From the NCBI RefSeq assembly GCF_000143415.4, contig NW_003314264.1:1566733-1630732 (forward strand): a stretch of 64,000 nucleotides of DNA. The letters run 5' to 3'. Below are positions 1 through 10,800 of the stretch, piece after piece. Source of the stretch: Selaginella moellendorffii (Eukaryota > Streptophyta > Lycopodiopsida > Selaginellales > Selaginellaceae). The notes beneath the pieces are model-generated. The model did no database searches and was not told the DNA's origin. It saw only the letters and a list, made by a program, of their open reading frames with translations. Each line of letters begins with the position of its first letter. Position 1 is the stretch's first letter. Position numbers and translations under genes: made by a program.

Positions 1-1308
1 TGGAATCATCTTCGTGTCCAAGCCTTCCACTACAATAGCACTATCAAGACACTGTTGATGCCAAGGTCTTCACCTAGGAAATAGAGGTCACTAATCTAGA
101 AAATGTTGAAAACACCAATAAGTGTGAGTAATTTCATCACATGCTCAGTAGCGGACATCACGACCATAACCACGTCCTCACCTTTATCCTTGAACTTGGG
201 TAGTAATAGCATCAACCTCCATTGGAACAAAACTATCTCCTATAGGAAGTAGAGTTGAAGAACATGTAACGAGAAGTAGAAGAGGCAATGTCGCATAACA
301 TTGTGCCAAGTGAAGACCATCATCAAGGATGTTTTCAAATACACATTTGGACATGTTAATGATTATGATGATGTTTTTCAACAATTTCATCATCTTTGTC
401 AAGGCTAGAGCAAGTGCATATATAAGTCTTATAAGATCTTGATGAAGTGTTGGCTACAACATTCCCAACTTGATCTATTCCAATATATTTAGCTCTGCAT
501 GAAGCAAGAGGCTTCGGAAATGAATACTAAATTGCATCATAGATTTAGATAGCCCTTGACAAAGATGATGAAATTGTTGAAAAGCATCATCATAATCATT
601 GACGTGTCCAAATGTGTGTTTGAAAACGTCATGGAGAATGCCCTAATCCTCATAAATGGCTGTAGTCAAACCATTGTACCATTGCAACACTATCCCTTGG
701 AAATATGTGGGAAACTCACATAAGTGCCAAACATTATCCCAAGAATGATATGTGGCAATCATCGTAAAGTGATGAAATCAATAATATACACCATCTCTAA
801 GAATCCCATAGAAGAACTTCAACCGGATGTGAGGATTGGTAGCAAAAGCAAGAGTGTGTCATGCGTGTGCCGTGAGTGTCACCATCAACTGAGTTTGATT
901 GTTCAACTATAACAACATGGCATCGAGCAAATGCACCAACTATTGCTCTAGAGTCCAAGGAAGAGGCTATTGCTCTACCATGAAGATGAATGAAAAAAAA
1001 AAAGCAAAAGAGAAGAAATTGAAAAATTTATAAAGAAAGGGAGATTTAGACAATGCAAAAGTTAGATTTAAACCAAAATCCCAAATCCAAACACTCTTTA
1101 GGGACAATCAAAATTGCCCCTCACCTCCACCAATATGAGTGCATGGAATATGGAAATATAATATAAAAATATGTATATTAATTAACCCAAAAATTATAGT
1201 TTATATATAGAAGTGAGTGGTTCAGATTGAAACCAATTGGATAGCTATTAAAATCCCACTACGCTAATATTAATATACAACATCGTAGCTGTACACTTGA
1301 ACCTCACA
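1..1308 (-). mobile_element. Degenerate family A Ty3/gypsy copy (gag, leader, LTR)
   Basis: Read on the minus strand this is a heavily mutated copy of the 5' part of the intact element at 56409-61416. The order is LTR (1134-1308), leader, gag, and the start of the gag/pol overlap at the window edge. The gag counterpart is recognisable in several blocks, but frameshifts and stops leave no long reading frame. Many differences are C-to-T or G-to-A transitions, as expected for old methylated copies. The pol part lies outside the window to the left. It is not coding today. Confidence 0.85.
1134..1308 (-). repeat. Family A LTR (inverted, decayed)
   Basis: This is about 175 bp and aligns end to end with the reverse complement of the 174-bp LTR at 56409. 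It includes the block matching the LTR TATA region and ends in CTCACA. The other terminal hexamer is mutated to TATGAG. Confidence 0.85.
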
Positions 1309-1585
1309 ACATCTATTTATGAATGATCTCCTTACATCTTTTGCATGGTATGACTTCAATCTTACAGTTATGAAAAATATGCATTTCTTCTTTGTATACA
1401 TATGCCATACATTGCAAGTCAAACAAAATATTGTCATTGATAAAATTTTATACATCATTTCAAGAAAAATACATTAGAATGACTTCACCCTCAAGGACCA
1501 CCTTCATCTTAAAAGTAAGTTTTGTTAGAACATTAACATTTAATATATAGTTATGATCTTAGAATACATCATTTCAAGATAAATA

Positions 1586-1888
1586 AAAATGTCATGTGGC
1601 CACATGCTCTCACTCCTCACTATTATCAATTTCTTGTTCATCTTAAAAATGAGATTTATTAAGAACAACCAATTATTTATACTTGCTATTTTGAAAATTC
1701 ACCTTGAAAATGAGATAACCTTGGAGGATCTTGTTGCATCTTTTCTTTCTCATCCAACAATGCAAATGGTGGCTCACACAATCATCAGGAGATTGTTATT
1801 ATTCACCTTGAAAATGAGATTTATCAGAACACCCATATTTATACTTGGTATTTATATTCTCATCTTAAATTATATTATATTCTTTTGA
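1586..1888 (-). repeat. Degenerate tandem repeat family D, block 1
   Basis: Two or three diverged units carry a GTGGCCACAT/CATGTGGCCACA core and a block like CACCTTGAAAATGAGATTTA. The same blocks in opposite orientation form the array at 8000-8420. An AT-rich open frame across this block is a by-product of the repeat. Confidence 0.55.
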
Positions 1889-2274
1889 TAAACTATATTC
1901 TCATGTCAGACATATACTATGAATAGTATATATCTTGCAAAATTAAAAATACACTTCAAAACTAACTATAGTTTATATTAGATAAAAGTATAAAATATTA
2001 TTAATATAATAAAAGAGTGATCTCTATCAAGAATTTCTTTGTAGCTTGTATAACTACATCTAATAATGTTCCCAAGCTTTGTGATTGTTATCTAAATGTG
2101 ATCTAAAGTGTTTGCTATCTATAATAAGGATTGTGTGGGGAGATTGACTGCTAAATCCAAGGGATCCCAACATAACAATTTTTTTGGATAATGTTGTGCA
2201 TGGCTGGATAAAAAAGTAGAGTGCCGCCATCACCCTTCCTGACCATGCAAAGAATGCAGCAAAAGCCTTCATAA

Positions 2275-2405
2275 ACAAGGTCTAAGATGATAATTATAAT
2301 ACTATATTAGATCATTATTCTAATAAATCAAGGTGAATAAGAGCATTTTTATTATGACGCACAGTCTATTGATGAATGTGAAGACTGATTGCATGCCACC
2401 ACACA
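2275..2405 (+). repeat. Family D repeat unit
   Basis: A single unit closely matches 7965-8070. Shared blocks include AATTATAATACTATATTA, AAATCAAGGTGAATAAGA and the GATTGCATGC core. Confidence 0.6.
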
Positions 2406-2565
2406 TATTATTTTATTAAACCAAATAAATCTGTAATCCCAATACATTACATATTTTAGAAATATAGTGTTATTAAATTATCTATTTTACTCAAATTGAT
2501 TCCAAATTTATATGTTGAAAGGTTTAATTACAATTCTTTGATTTAAAATGTAACTTTCAAGATTT

Positions 2566-2869
2566 TTGGTTTGCTTAAGCAAACCTGTAAGGGGACTGAG
2601 ATGGTAGTGAATATACCTAAAATATGCTTAAATATTCTAGAATGTTTTACTATCTAACAGTTGTTATTCATTTAAATTAATCTTGTATTTATAATTTATA
2701 AACTTTCTTAAACCCTTTCTAGTATATTCTTTTTTATTCTATCATCTAATGGTTAATATTCAATAAGATTAACCTTGTGTTTAGAAACTACAAACATACT
2801 TATAATAATAAACTTTATTTGATCAATTGGATTAATTGATAATAATAAAATTAATATTAAGAAAACCAA
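2566..2869 (+). mobile_element. MITE-like element, family C (copy 1)
   Basis: This non-coding AT-rich element of about 304 bp begins with the perfect palindrome GGTTTGCTTAAGCAAACC, preceded by TT. It ends in TTAAGAAAACCAA, which is close to the inverted start. Its body recurs at 10277-10500 (inverted), 13685-13800, 14150-14328 (inverted), 33875-34080 and 45761-46020. No target duplication could be fixed by eye. Confidence 0.6.
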
Positions 2870-2939
2870 GCATTCAATGCATAACAATTTCTTTTAGATA
2901 TAAAATTTTAGCAGACTAGTTACAATATAAAATCAAAAC

Positions 2940-4028
2940 AATATGCTCCAAAAGTGCTCTATAGAATCCCCGGATTGCTTGTCTCCATCACTGCACGTTC
3001 CAGCCATGTGTTGTGCTGGGTTCTCCCAGTGCCACTGCAAGGATGCATCCAGTCGATGGATGCTCTAGCAGAGGATGAGGCTATCTGGAGTGGTCATGCG
3101 TTGGGGAATTGTAGGACTTCGCGATTGATTGGCTGGAGCCTCTGCAAGACATCACTCTCACCCTATCTAGTTCCAAAACATCCAGCAGCAGATCCATGCT
3201 CTGTTCTTTGAAGTTAAACTCAGATAGGTGCCATAGCCAGCTACTGAAGTTCACAAAGTTTTTTACTGATAGGACTTGGAGTATTTCAATCTCTACACTC
3301 ATTCTCATCACGTCCGTGTATCCTTCCAGGTATGGCGGCCATCAGCCACTTCCAAATCTTGACACTGCACTTCCAGGAGCTTGAGAAGACGAGAGATCTG
3401 TCAGCCACATTGATGGTAGAGCGGAAAAGGAAAAGATTTAATCTCTTGTGAGCAGTTTGGCAGTGAGAATGGTCACTTGAGTTGGAAGCAGTGAACCATC
3501 CAAGTCGCAGCTTTCCTCATGATCTTTTTCAGCTTGTTCGGTAAGAACTTCTTGGGACTTTGATGATCTAACGAAGAGAATTTCCAGAGAAGTTTGGTGG
3601 TATCTTTCATTGATCCCCATGGCAATGGTGGCTGCGTGCGCTTCGCAGTCTTGGGTGAGTTTTCTTTCCCTAACTCACGTTAATGTAATGTCGATCCAAC
3701 CTCAGCTGCGAGTGGTTTCTTGTATCTCCAGTTCACAAACCTCAATCTGCCTTCATGTTTATGGCTTTCTTGGTCCCGAAATACATTCGAGAGTTTGTAA
3801 TCTTGGCCAAGTTCACACGACAAGACAAAATTCAAGCGTGTCCATCCGACTGTTTTGCTTCTCACCTCTTAAAATTTCAGGGGAAGCTCATCACTGACTT
3901 AGGCTGTAGGACGAGTACCCTCTTCTTGACTGGATCCTAGGCAGTGGACTTCCGAGCTCAACTGAACCACCTCCAGGCCTTGCTGTCATCAGCCTCAAGC
4001 CTCCACCCAAAAGATTCCTCAAATCTGC
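2940..4028. other. GC-richer gene-derived stretch, identity unknown
   Basis: Base composition rises to that of the nearby gene islands, and several open frames of 60-100 codons exist on both strands. None starts, splices or matches a family well enough to call. Possible splice-like sites are present. It probably holds exons of a broken gene, because both neighbours at 4029-5740 are scrambled gene fragments. Confidence 0.35.
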
Positions 4029-4340
4029 TTACGACGCACATCGGATTAAACCACCACCTTTTTTAAGGCTCAATTTAGCCACGTGGCTATGGCACGGTAC
4101 TCCTAGAACATGAATAAAACAAGAATGAGAAAAGAATCTTTTTGCAGTGTCGCAGATCCCATAAGAGCTTGAAGAGAAACCGGCCTTGGAGTTCCGGACC
4201 GTTTCAACTCGAATATATAACAGCGGCAGAACATTCGGATAAAATGGAATCGGAAAGCAATACCCCGATCCTAGGAAGTTCCACACGCTGACGAGCGCAA
4301 CAAATGCCCCCATACTCTTGGAATTCAGAGACTCGGCCAT
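4029..4340 (-). pseudogene. Gene fragment of unknown family, also present inverted at 7530-7930
   Basis: A minus-strand open frame of 103 codons has a hydrophobic middle (about residues 10-45). I do not recognise the family. Its sequence recurs in the opposite orientation at about 7530-7930, where the frame is broken. It directly adjoins the HHP-like fragment at 4398-4548 with no clear splice site. The ORF may include intron sequence. It is best read as part of a rearranged, non-functional locus. Confidence 0.4.
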
Positions 4341-4397
4341 CTGGAAGTATCAGAAAGTTTTAGTAGTGTTCTGCGAGCAAAACTTTGTGGTTTTCAA

Positions 4398-4548
4398 GTT
4401 GGCGCGATAGTACTTGACGATGTACTCGCTGTCACGGAGATAATCGGGCAATGCCTGATACTCGACAAGCTCGTACCTTGATGGTAACCCAGATCTTCTT
4501 ATTCTTGCCATCCAGGGCTTGCGCAGATAACTCGTCATACACACCTGG
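4398..4548 (-). pseudogene. Heptahelical protein (HHP/ADIPOR-like) N-terminal exon fragment
   Basis: The minus strand encodes a segment reading YELVEYQALPDYLRDSEYI, followed by a tract with VKYYRAN. This is the cytosolic block just before the first membrane helix of plant heptahelical proteins of the adiponectin receptor/hemolysin III family. The preceding residues (LDGKNKKIWVTIK) also fit that family but lie in another frame, so one base disrupts the exon. None of the seven membrane helices follows. A shorter copy lies at 7440-7512. In the family these are membrane hormone and stress-signalling proteins; this copy is a broken fragment. Confidence 0.6.
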
Positions 4549-4647
4549 TAGCGATTATCCCTGACTCAAGACTTCTGGTACGTAACTCTCTCCTTTGTTT
4601 ATTTTCTCTAGACTCACGTAGTGTTTTTGAGCTCATTTCTTTCGTAG

Positions 4648-4725
4648 GCTTTTTGTTCTTTGCAATGGGATGTGGCACTGGCAGTGGTCTCACTGCAACC
4701 AACAACTTAGCGCAAGACGGAGCTT
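4648..4725 (+). pseudogene. Nodulin-like MFS exon, inverted relative to its partner exons
   Basis: After a 3' splice-like TTTCGTAG the plus strand reads FLFFAMGCGTGSGLTATNNL. This is the glycine-rich membrane segment that opens the second half of plant nodulin-like major facilitator proteins. The other recognisable exons of this family lie on the minus strand at 4915-5740. An inversion has therefore split the gene, or two broken copies sit together. No continuous frame follows. Confidence 0.6.
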
Positions 4726-4785
4726 GGACTTTGAAGGAGAGCCGGGCAAGCCGCCTTTAATCCAACTTCTACAGTTACCGAATTT

Positions 4786-4874
4786 CTCATCGAGTTCTTC
4801 AATGTCTTGATGAACAGACTATCAGCGTCAGGATGAACCTTCTGTCTCCCATCCGCAGTATGAAACTGGAAGAA
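4786..4874 (-). pseudogene. Exon-like segment, family not recognised
   Basis: On the minus strand a 3' splice-like TTCTTCCAG is followed by an open segment beginning FHTADGRQKVHPDADSLFIK and ending at a GTAACT donor-like site. I do not recognise the family. It lies among broken nodulin-like and HHP-like exons and is probably a stray exon from a rearranged locus. Confidence 0.35.
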
Positions 4875-4914
4875 CGCAGAGTTTAACAAACTTAGAAAAC
4901 AGCAAGAATTGTAC

Positions 4915-5740
4915 GCTTACAGAGATGACACCAGGAACCAAAAGAATGAGAAGCATGATAAACATGAAGGCTGGCTGCCTTCCTCACGGCAAAGCAATCC
5001 TGGAAGAAGAAGAGAAAGAAAGCTCTATATACTAGTACCTGGAGCAATATGATGCACATAAGATAGAATGCAAATACGAGACTGGTGATCTGGGATAAAC
5101 AAGAAAAGCATAAGAATCGATCCAGACAAACCGTAGCTTACCACTGGCCTAAAGTTACGTACAGCATTGTAAATTTGGGATCGTCACGGCTCGATAGGAC
5201 GAATGAAAAGCATGGAAACGAGTGCCACCATTGGTGGAAACATCGCACAGACAAGAAGGGATGGGCGTGTGTGGTGCATACACCGCAGTATAGACCTGAG
5301 TTTTAGAAAACAACGAAGAACGAAAACAGAAAGTTAAGAATGAGAATACCTCGAGTGAAGATGGCACAAATCCTTGGAGAAGGCCTACAACCACGCCTCT
5401 ATCCGAAGGAAAGTTTCTCATGCTGCCACCAAGTTTTTAGAAAAACGCTCTCGCTATGATCAATCAATCTTATGGAAGATCCAACCAAGAGAAAAAAAAC
5501 TTACAAAAAAAAGTGAGACAAACACGAAGAACACAAAGAAAAATAAAAGCATCGTGTGGAAACTTAACTGCATCAAGCCACCGACGAGGAGCACGAAAGA
5601 CGCAGAGCAGAAACAATGCCTACACCCCCTCCTGCTTCAAATCGCCCAAGCAGAGCGAGAAGGCGTACGAGATCCCGCCGCAAGCTTGCATCCACATTCC
5701 CAGTGACGCAAAATCGGCTGCGGTGGATCCCAAGTAACTT
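4915..5740 (-). pseudogene. Nodulin-like MFS transporter pseudogene (5' exons)
   Basis: Several minus-strand segments match plant nodulin-like major facilitator proteins in order. The N-terminal exon (about 5625-5735) carries MWMQACGGISYAFSL...GDLK. Next comes NFPSDRGVVVGLLQGF (5360-5405). After a small intron there is VYTAVYAP and, in another frame, MFPPMVALVSMLFIRPIEP (about 5175-5310). A further hydrophobic exon ends at about 4921. The family comprises 12-helix membrane transporters. The copy is broken by at least one frameshift inside the 5175-5310 exon, an in-frame stop before NFPSD, and loss or inversion of the remaining exons. Its start lies about 180 bp from divergent RAD1, so the two may once have shared a promoter region. 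Confidence 0.65.
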
Positions 5741-5878
5741 CGAGAAAATCCATCTAGTTCCCGAGAGACCTGCGCGTTTCGGCCCATAGAGTTGCGAAAG
5801 AAATCTCTAGGAAAACATTTGTAAAGAAAGAATAAATCTCTTCTGTTTTGGACAAGCTTCTGCCCTAGGAACTTAGCG
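5741..5878. promoter_or_regulatory. RAD1 upstream region and 5' leader
   Basis: This short interval separates the dead minus-strand nodulin-like gene from the RAD1 start codon. No clear TATA box is visible. It must hold the RAD1 5' leader and at least part of its promoter. Confidence 0.4.
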
Positions 5879-7086
5879 ATGGAGCTGCGGTGCGTGCTAG
5901 ACAACGTCCAGGGGCTCGTGGATTCGCTCAGCGCTGTGCGATGGAAGAAACAACAGGTGATCGATAGTTTCCTCTTCTTCTTATGGCTATCTAGAAAGCT
6001 TTCTTCTTTTCACTCCACAGGACGCCATTTGCGAGGTCTCGGAGCATGGACTGGTGATCATCGTAGAAGAATGGGGATGCCTCCAAGCTCGAGTTTATTA
6101 CAGGAAAGAAGTAAGCGCCCCTCAAAGTTCATTGTTTCTCATTGTTGCATCAATGTTCTTCTGGGTTTTACAAGCTCTTTGTTTCATACGAGTATTCGGC
6201 AGAGTCGAGGCCGAGATTTGGCGTCAGCCTTGGCTTGCTCGTTGACACCTTGAGCACATTTTCTTCGACTGGTACCACTGGGCTTGAGCTCTCGTATCCC
6301 GGATCGGACATGCAGCTTCTCCTCAAGTAAGTTAACTGGTTCGATCGAGTGAAAGGCTTTTTGATCCATTCTCAGGCTCACGGACGCTGATAATACGTGC
6401 ATCTACGCTGAAATTCGAACCAAAGTCACGGACACTGTCCCGAAAGAGTACAGTGTAGACGGCGATGGTGGTCGCCGAGCAGTCTTTGCAGTGAAGGTTA
6501 TCACTGATCGCACCTCCTTTTTGTTTTTGATTGTAGAGTTAACTTCCTTGTTGTGTAGTCGGCGGCGTTGAAAGAAGCCATTGACGATCTCGAGTGGCCG
6601 GGCTCGAGCATTTCCATCACCATATCTCCCGATCCAGCCGGGGTGATTCTCAGAGGGGAAGGCCATCATGGAGACCTGCAGGTCGATCTCCTATCCTCAC
6701 TTTCAGTTCCCCGCTAAGACTTCTTTGTACTTGTTTAAGATCGACTTCCCGTATGATGCTCACAACGAGCTCTTTGCCGCGTTCCAGTGCCAAAGCGAAG
6801 TAAGCTACAGGTATGCTTTCCGGATTTCAGTAGATCTCACAAAGTTGCTACGATGTTGCCCAGCTACAAGTATAAGTTTCTGCGAGCAACCACAGCCAAC
6901 GTTCCAAACAGCGTGACGAAAGACAACAGGGGCAGCAAGCTAACCATTGGAGCCGGGGGCCTCCTCAAAGTCCAGCATTTAATCTCCCTCCGCCAGGCGC
7001 AGCAGCACAATATCGATCCAAATCCCACACAGCAGGGCCGCGTTTCTTACGTCGAGTTCTACCTAATGCCAGACCAAGAAGCGTGA
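5879..7086 (+). CDS. RAD1: RAD1 checkpoint clamp subunit (9-1-1 complex)
   Basis: Seven exons join to an intact frame of 285 codons: 5879-5956, 6021-6110, 6175-6326, 6376-6496, 6559-6681, 6740-6810 and 6864-7086. All introns are GT-AG and 49-64 bp. The product matches plant and animal RAD1, a PCNA-fold subunit of the RAD9-RAD1-HUS1 clamp that is loaded at damaged DNA and activates the ATR checkpoint kinase. Typical stretches are VRWKKQQDAICEVSEHGLVI near the N-terminus, LKLTDADNTCIYAEIRT in the middle and RVSYVEFYLMPDQEA at the end. The length is close to the family norm of about 280-320. The ATG at 5879 is chosen because the preceding frame is closed and the N-terminus matches the family. 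It is the only clearly functional gene between 1 and 15 kb. Confidence 0.93.
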
Positions 7087-7439
7087 GTACAGCACTTGAT
7101 TAATAAGATCATAAAGGAAAATATTTTGTTTTTAAGGGTAAAGTACTACTTAGTAAAGGTTTAATAACTATAAATGAACACTAAAGTGTAGGCTTAGAGT
7201 CAAGGCTCCACTTTCTCACATCGCTGTACCTGCAGGATTCCAAAAAGGCTCGTCTTGCGGAGCGCATGGATGAGCTGAGAGCATTAACTCGCACCACCAA
7301 AGACACCAAAGATAAGATCCATGGAGCACCCATTGATTATATAATTTAATTTTTTTACATTCATTACTAATGACATATTTCTAAAACTATGTCCATTGTA
7401 CAAATACATACGGAGCAAATTCAATAAGATTGTTGTTCT
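7087..7439 (+). other. RAD1 3' region with an exon-like segment
   Basis: This holds the RAD1 3' untranslated region and an exon-like segment at about 7230-7345. That segment follows a CTGCAG and reads DSKKARLAERMDELRALTRT before stopping in AT-rich sequence. I do not recognise the family. It may be a captured or residual exon. Confidence 0.35.
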
Positions 7440-7512
7440 GCGAGCAAAACTTTGTGGCGGTGTGATAGTACTTCGGATGTAATCGTTGTCACGCAGATAC
7501 TCGGGCATGGTA
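7440..7512 (-). pseudogene. Second HHP-like fragment
   Basis: The minus strand reads MPEYLRDNDYI and continues into sequence closely related to 4361-4450, including a shared GTTCTGCGAGCAAAACTTTG on the plus strand. It is a short, decayed duplicate of the fragment at 4398-4548 in the same orientation. Confidence 0.55.
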
Positions 7513-7529
7513 CTCGTCCTGATACTTCC

Positions 7530-7935
7530 AGATGGCCGAGTGTCTCAAGGGTTAGCGCGTGGAACTTCCTATGATCGGGGTATTACTTTTCGATTCCATT
7601 TTCTCCGAATGTTCTGCCACAGTTATATATTCGAGTTCTTCATGAAACGGTCCAGAACTTCAAGGCCGATTTTTCTTCTGATTGTTCAAGCTCTTATGGG
7701 ATCTGCATGTTTGCTTTATTTATGATTATGCAGATCTATGGAACGTTCCTCAAATTCACTGTCAGTACCATGCTCTAGCGACGTGGCTAGATATACCACC
7801 CACTGCTGGACTGGGGGTAACACTAGCAGACTCTCCAACTTGCGCTAACGAGATTCCACGGACAGCTCAATGAGTTTGCTTCTAAACACTTCTACTATGT
7901 GAACATTGGAAGTGTGGTTTAATCCACATGGCAGT
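7530..7935 (+). repeat. Inverted duplicate of 4029-4345
   Basis: From CTGATACTTCCAGATGGCCG onward the plus strand follows the reverse complement of 4345-4029 with indels and no maintained frame. Together with the direct HHP-like duplicate at 7440 it flanks RAD1 with partly inverted copies of the same broken locus. Confidence 0.6.
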
Positions 7936-7964
7936 TGATGTGGAGTGTAGCAAAAGATCTTTAT

Positions 7965-8420
7965 AAAGTGGGTCTAAGATGAGAATTATAATACTATATT
8001 AAATTTGTTCTAACAAATCAAGGTGAATAAGAACATTTTTATTGTGCCATGAGAACTGATTGCATGCAGCCACACACCATTCCTATTTAGGGTGAGAATA
8101 TAAATACATGTGGTTGTTCTAATAAATCTCATTTTCAAGGCGAATAAGAACAATCTGCTAATGATTGTGTGAGCACTGAGAGCATGTGGCCACACACCAT
8201 TTACATTGTTGGATGAGAAAGAAAAGATGCAGCAAGAGTCTTTATAACGCAAGTCTAATGTTATTTTATAACTTTCATTTTTAAGGTGAACAAGAAGAAT
8301 ATAAAGAGTGATGGCATATAGCCATATGTCATTCCTATCTAAGGTCAGAATTATAAATACCAAGTTCTTAATATATTTTATTTTTAAAGTGAACAAGAAT
8401 AATTTATTGATGATAGTGAG
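7965..8420 (+). repeat. Degenerate tandem repeat family D, main array
   Basis: Three or four diverged units carry AAGGTGAATAAGAACA, a GAGAGCATGTGGCCACACAC core and GTGAGAATATAAATAC. The units are uneven in length, roughly 100-160 bp. The same family occurs at 1586-1888 (inverted) and 2275-2405. The 128-codon minus-strand frame here comes from the repeat. Confidence 0.6.
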
Positions 8421-10276
8421 GAGTGAGAGATAGCAACAAATATGTGATTGAACATGGAAATATTATATATTTACACATGTGTGGTTTTTTTTTAAATTTT
8501 GAGTTGCATGCAAAAGTATTATACACACAAACACTTTTTGATTATTATATAAGCAATCAAAATATAATTGTGTGTATAATATTTTTAATTAGGGTATAAC
8601 ATCTTAGACCATACAAGACAAATATCACATCATCTTAGATAACATGATGTCACCACAAATATAGTAAGGATATTTTATTTATCTCATTCTTATATCATTG
8701 AGTACAAATTTATGATCTCCCGATTGTGATCATCTCTCTCCTCCTTTGTGTGCATTCCATTTGCCTCTCATTTCATGCGTCTATGCTTTATTTCTCATAA
8801 CTTGGAAGCATATTTCAATTGTAATATAGACTAATGTAAGCATGGTGGTTCAATTGGCAAGTATTTCTTATTTCTCACAGCTTGTTTACATTGCAACACC
8901 TTAATCCAGGTAATATTTGATTGACCTAGAAGTGAGCGCAATCAATTGAAATGTAGAGGTGAGTGCAAAACGATTTTATGAATGTTTAGGGTGTTGAGTG
9001 TTGTGACTTTCTGTGAGCAAGTGGATCTTACTGTAGCCACAGTAATTTCTTGCATTCCTAGTTTGTTGTTCTTGGCCTTCATTTGCAAACACACCTAATA
9101 GTAATGCCAAAAATATATATGTATGATAAGTGTTTTCAATTACCCTTACCAAGGAGAATGCCTCAAGTACACAACGGTGGTAAACTCAACTTGCAACATC
9201 TAAAAAACATGTAAAATCCAGTTTGTGCACACATATATGTTTTTTTTTTCATATATTTTGCAAGCTTACACATTTTTTTATCAGATCACCCACCCCAGGT
9301 ACACCTCTCTCCCCCCAAAACTACCATCACAAATTGCTTGCTATAGTGGCTTTGGACTATTTTTATTTAATCTTGAAATAATATAGTCTAAGTTGAGAAC
9401 TATATATTAAGTGTTAATTTTCTAACAAAACTTATTTTTAAGATGAAGAAAGCACTAATAGTCCTTAAGGATCATAATATATAACCTAAAGAAGTGAAAC
9501 CACTTAGGCACACTAGTGTATTTTTCTTGAATTGATGTATGAAATCTAAATTTTATCAATGACAATATGGTGTTTGGCCATATGCAATATGTGGCATGTG
9601 TCTATAAAGAAGAAATACATATTTTCATAATTGTTTGTGTCATGAAAATTGAAGTCATGCCATACAAAAAATGCAGGGAGATCATTCATAAACAGACATG
9701 AGAACTATATATTTACTAGGACCTGATTGTTTTGAAACAATTCATTAGAAAAAAGAACAAAAAAATGCTAGTGGGCATACACCAGCCTAACTAGTGAACA
9801 CTTCTTTCATTGTGCTCTCAGTAGTAATTTCGAGTCAAATGTCTTACTTTGGAGTGTGGCTACTTGGCAAATGCCAACATCACACAGTGGAAAAGGGGGG
9901 AGAGGGAAGTGATCACAGGAGTTAGTAGATGATAAAAAAACTTTATATTGGCTTGCTGTGCCACACATTGGTAAGTTGTATCCTTAGCATTTGAACAACT
10001 TATTGGGAGCCAAAAGCTCTTCTAGCCACCTTTTCAGTGCTTCTGTCCCTGTGTTCTCCACTTTCTGCCTCTAATCAAATAAGTAGAAAGGATCTCAAGG
10101 CATTCATTTTCTTAAGTAATGGCCACACAAAGAGATAGAAAAGCTTGTGAAGAATCCATGATTGCAAATAATCCAACTTTGCACCAAAGAGAAAGAAGGA
10201 ATGGGGCCAGGGAAGACAATATTGATATCTCTGAAGTGCTATGTAATAATTTGTTGTGTGATGCATGTAGCAATGT
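8421..10276. other. AT-rich intergenic region, no gene seen
   Basis: No long frame, splice pattern or known motif was found. A segment at 8840-8862 resembles a tRNA A box but has no B box. Confidence 0.6.
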
Positions 10277-10500
10277 TTGGTTTGTTTAATATAAGTGTTA
10301 TTCTTATTTAATATTTTAAAATAATCTAATTGATCAATAATTATAAACATGTTTTCAGTTTATAGATCAATGGTAGAATATACTAGGAAGTGTTTAAAAA
10401 ATTTTAAAAATTATAAATATAATATTAATATAAATGAATAATAGCAGTTAGATGATATAATATCCTAGAATATCTAAGCATATTCTAAGTATAATGGTAA
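10277..10500 (-). mobile_element. MITE-like element, family C (copy 2, truncated)
   Basis: It starts with TTGGTTTGTTTAAT, matching the inverted end of copy 1. It continues through the shared AATTGATCAATAATTATAAA block and the ATATCTAAGCATATTCTA block. The terminal palindrome at the far end is missing. Confidence 0.55.
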
Positions 10501-10800
10501 TTACACATATGAAATTCATAAACACATAGTGTGACATTATTTCACCTCATAACACAATTATTACATCTTACATAGTATTGATTTAGATATTTACATAAAC
10601 ATGAATTCCATCTTATGTGTATATCCAAAGGTTCTATTTTGATGATAAATTTTATGTAAATAAGATGGCCATGCCAGAAAAAAATGAAGTTACAAAAGTC
10701 CTGGTGTTATGCAATGACTTCATAATGAGGTGTGATGCTTGCAAATCCTGTGGTATAAGATTGGTAATGAAATAAAAAAATCAAAATATTAACACCAATA
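10501..10800. other. AT-rich intergenic region
   Basis: Nothing beyond AT-rich sequence was recognised. Confidence 0.6.

Larger units (their letters stand above)
1309..2565. other. AT-rich intergenic stretch
   Basis: No credible gene is seen. The stretch contains two blocks of a short degenerate repeat, listed separately at 1586-1888 and 2275-2405, and otherwise AT-rich sequence. Confidence 0.6.

Noticed and set aside
8840-8862. tRNA- or SINE-like A box (TGGTTCAATTGGCAAG)
   Set aside because: No B box or cloverleaf follows within a suitable distance.
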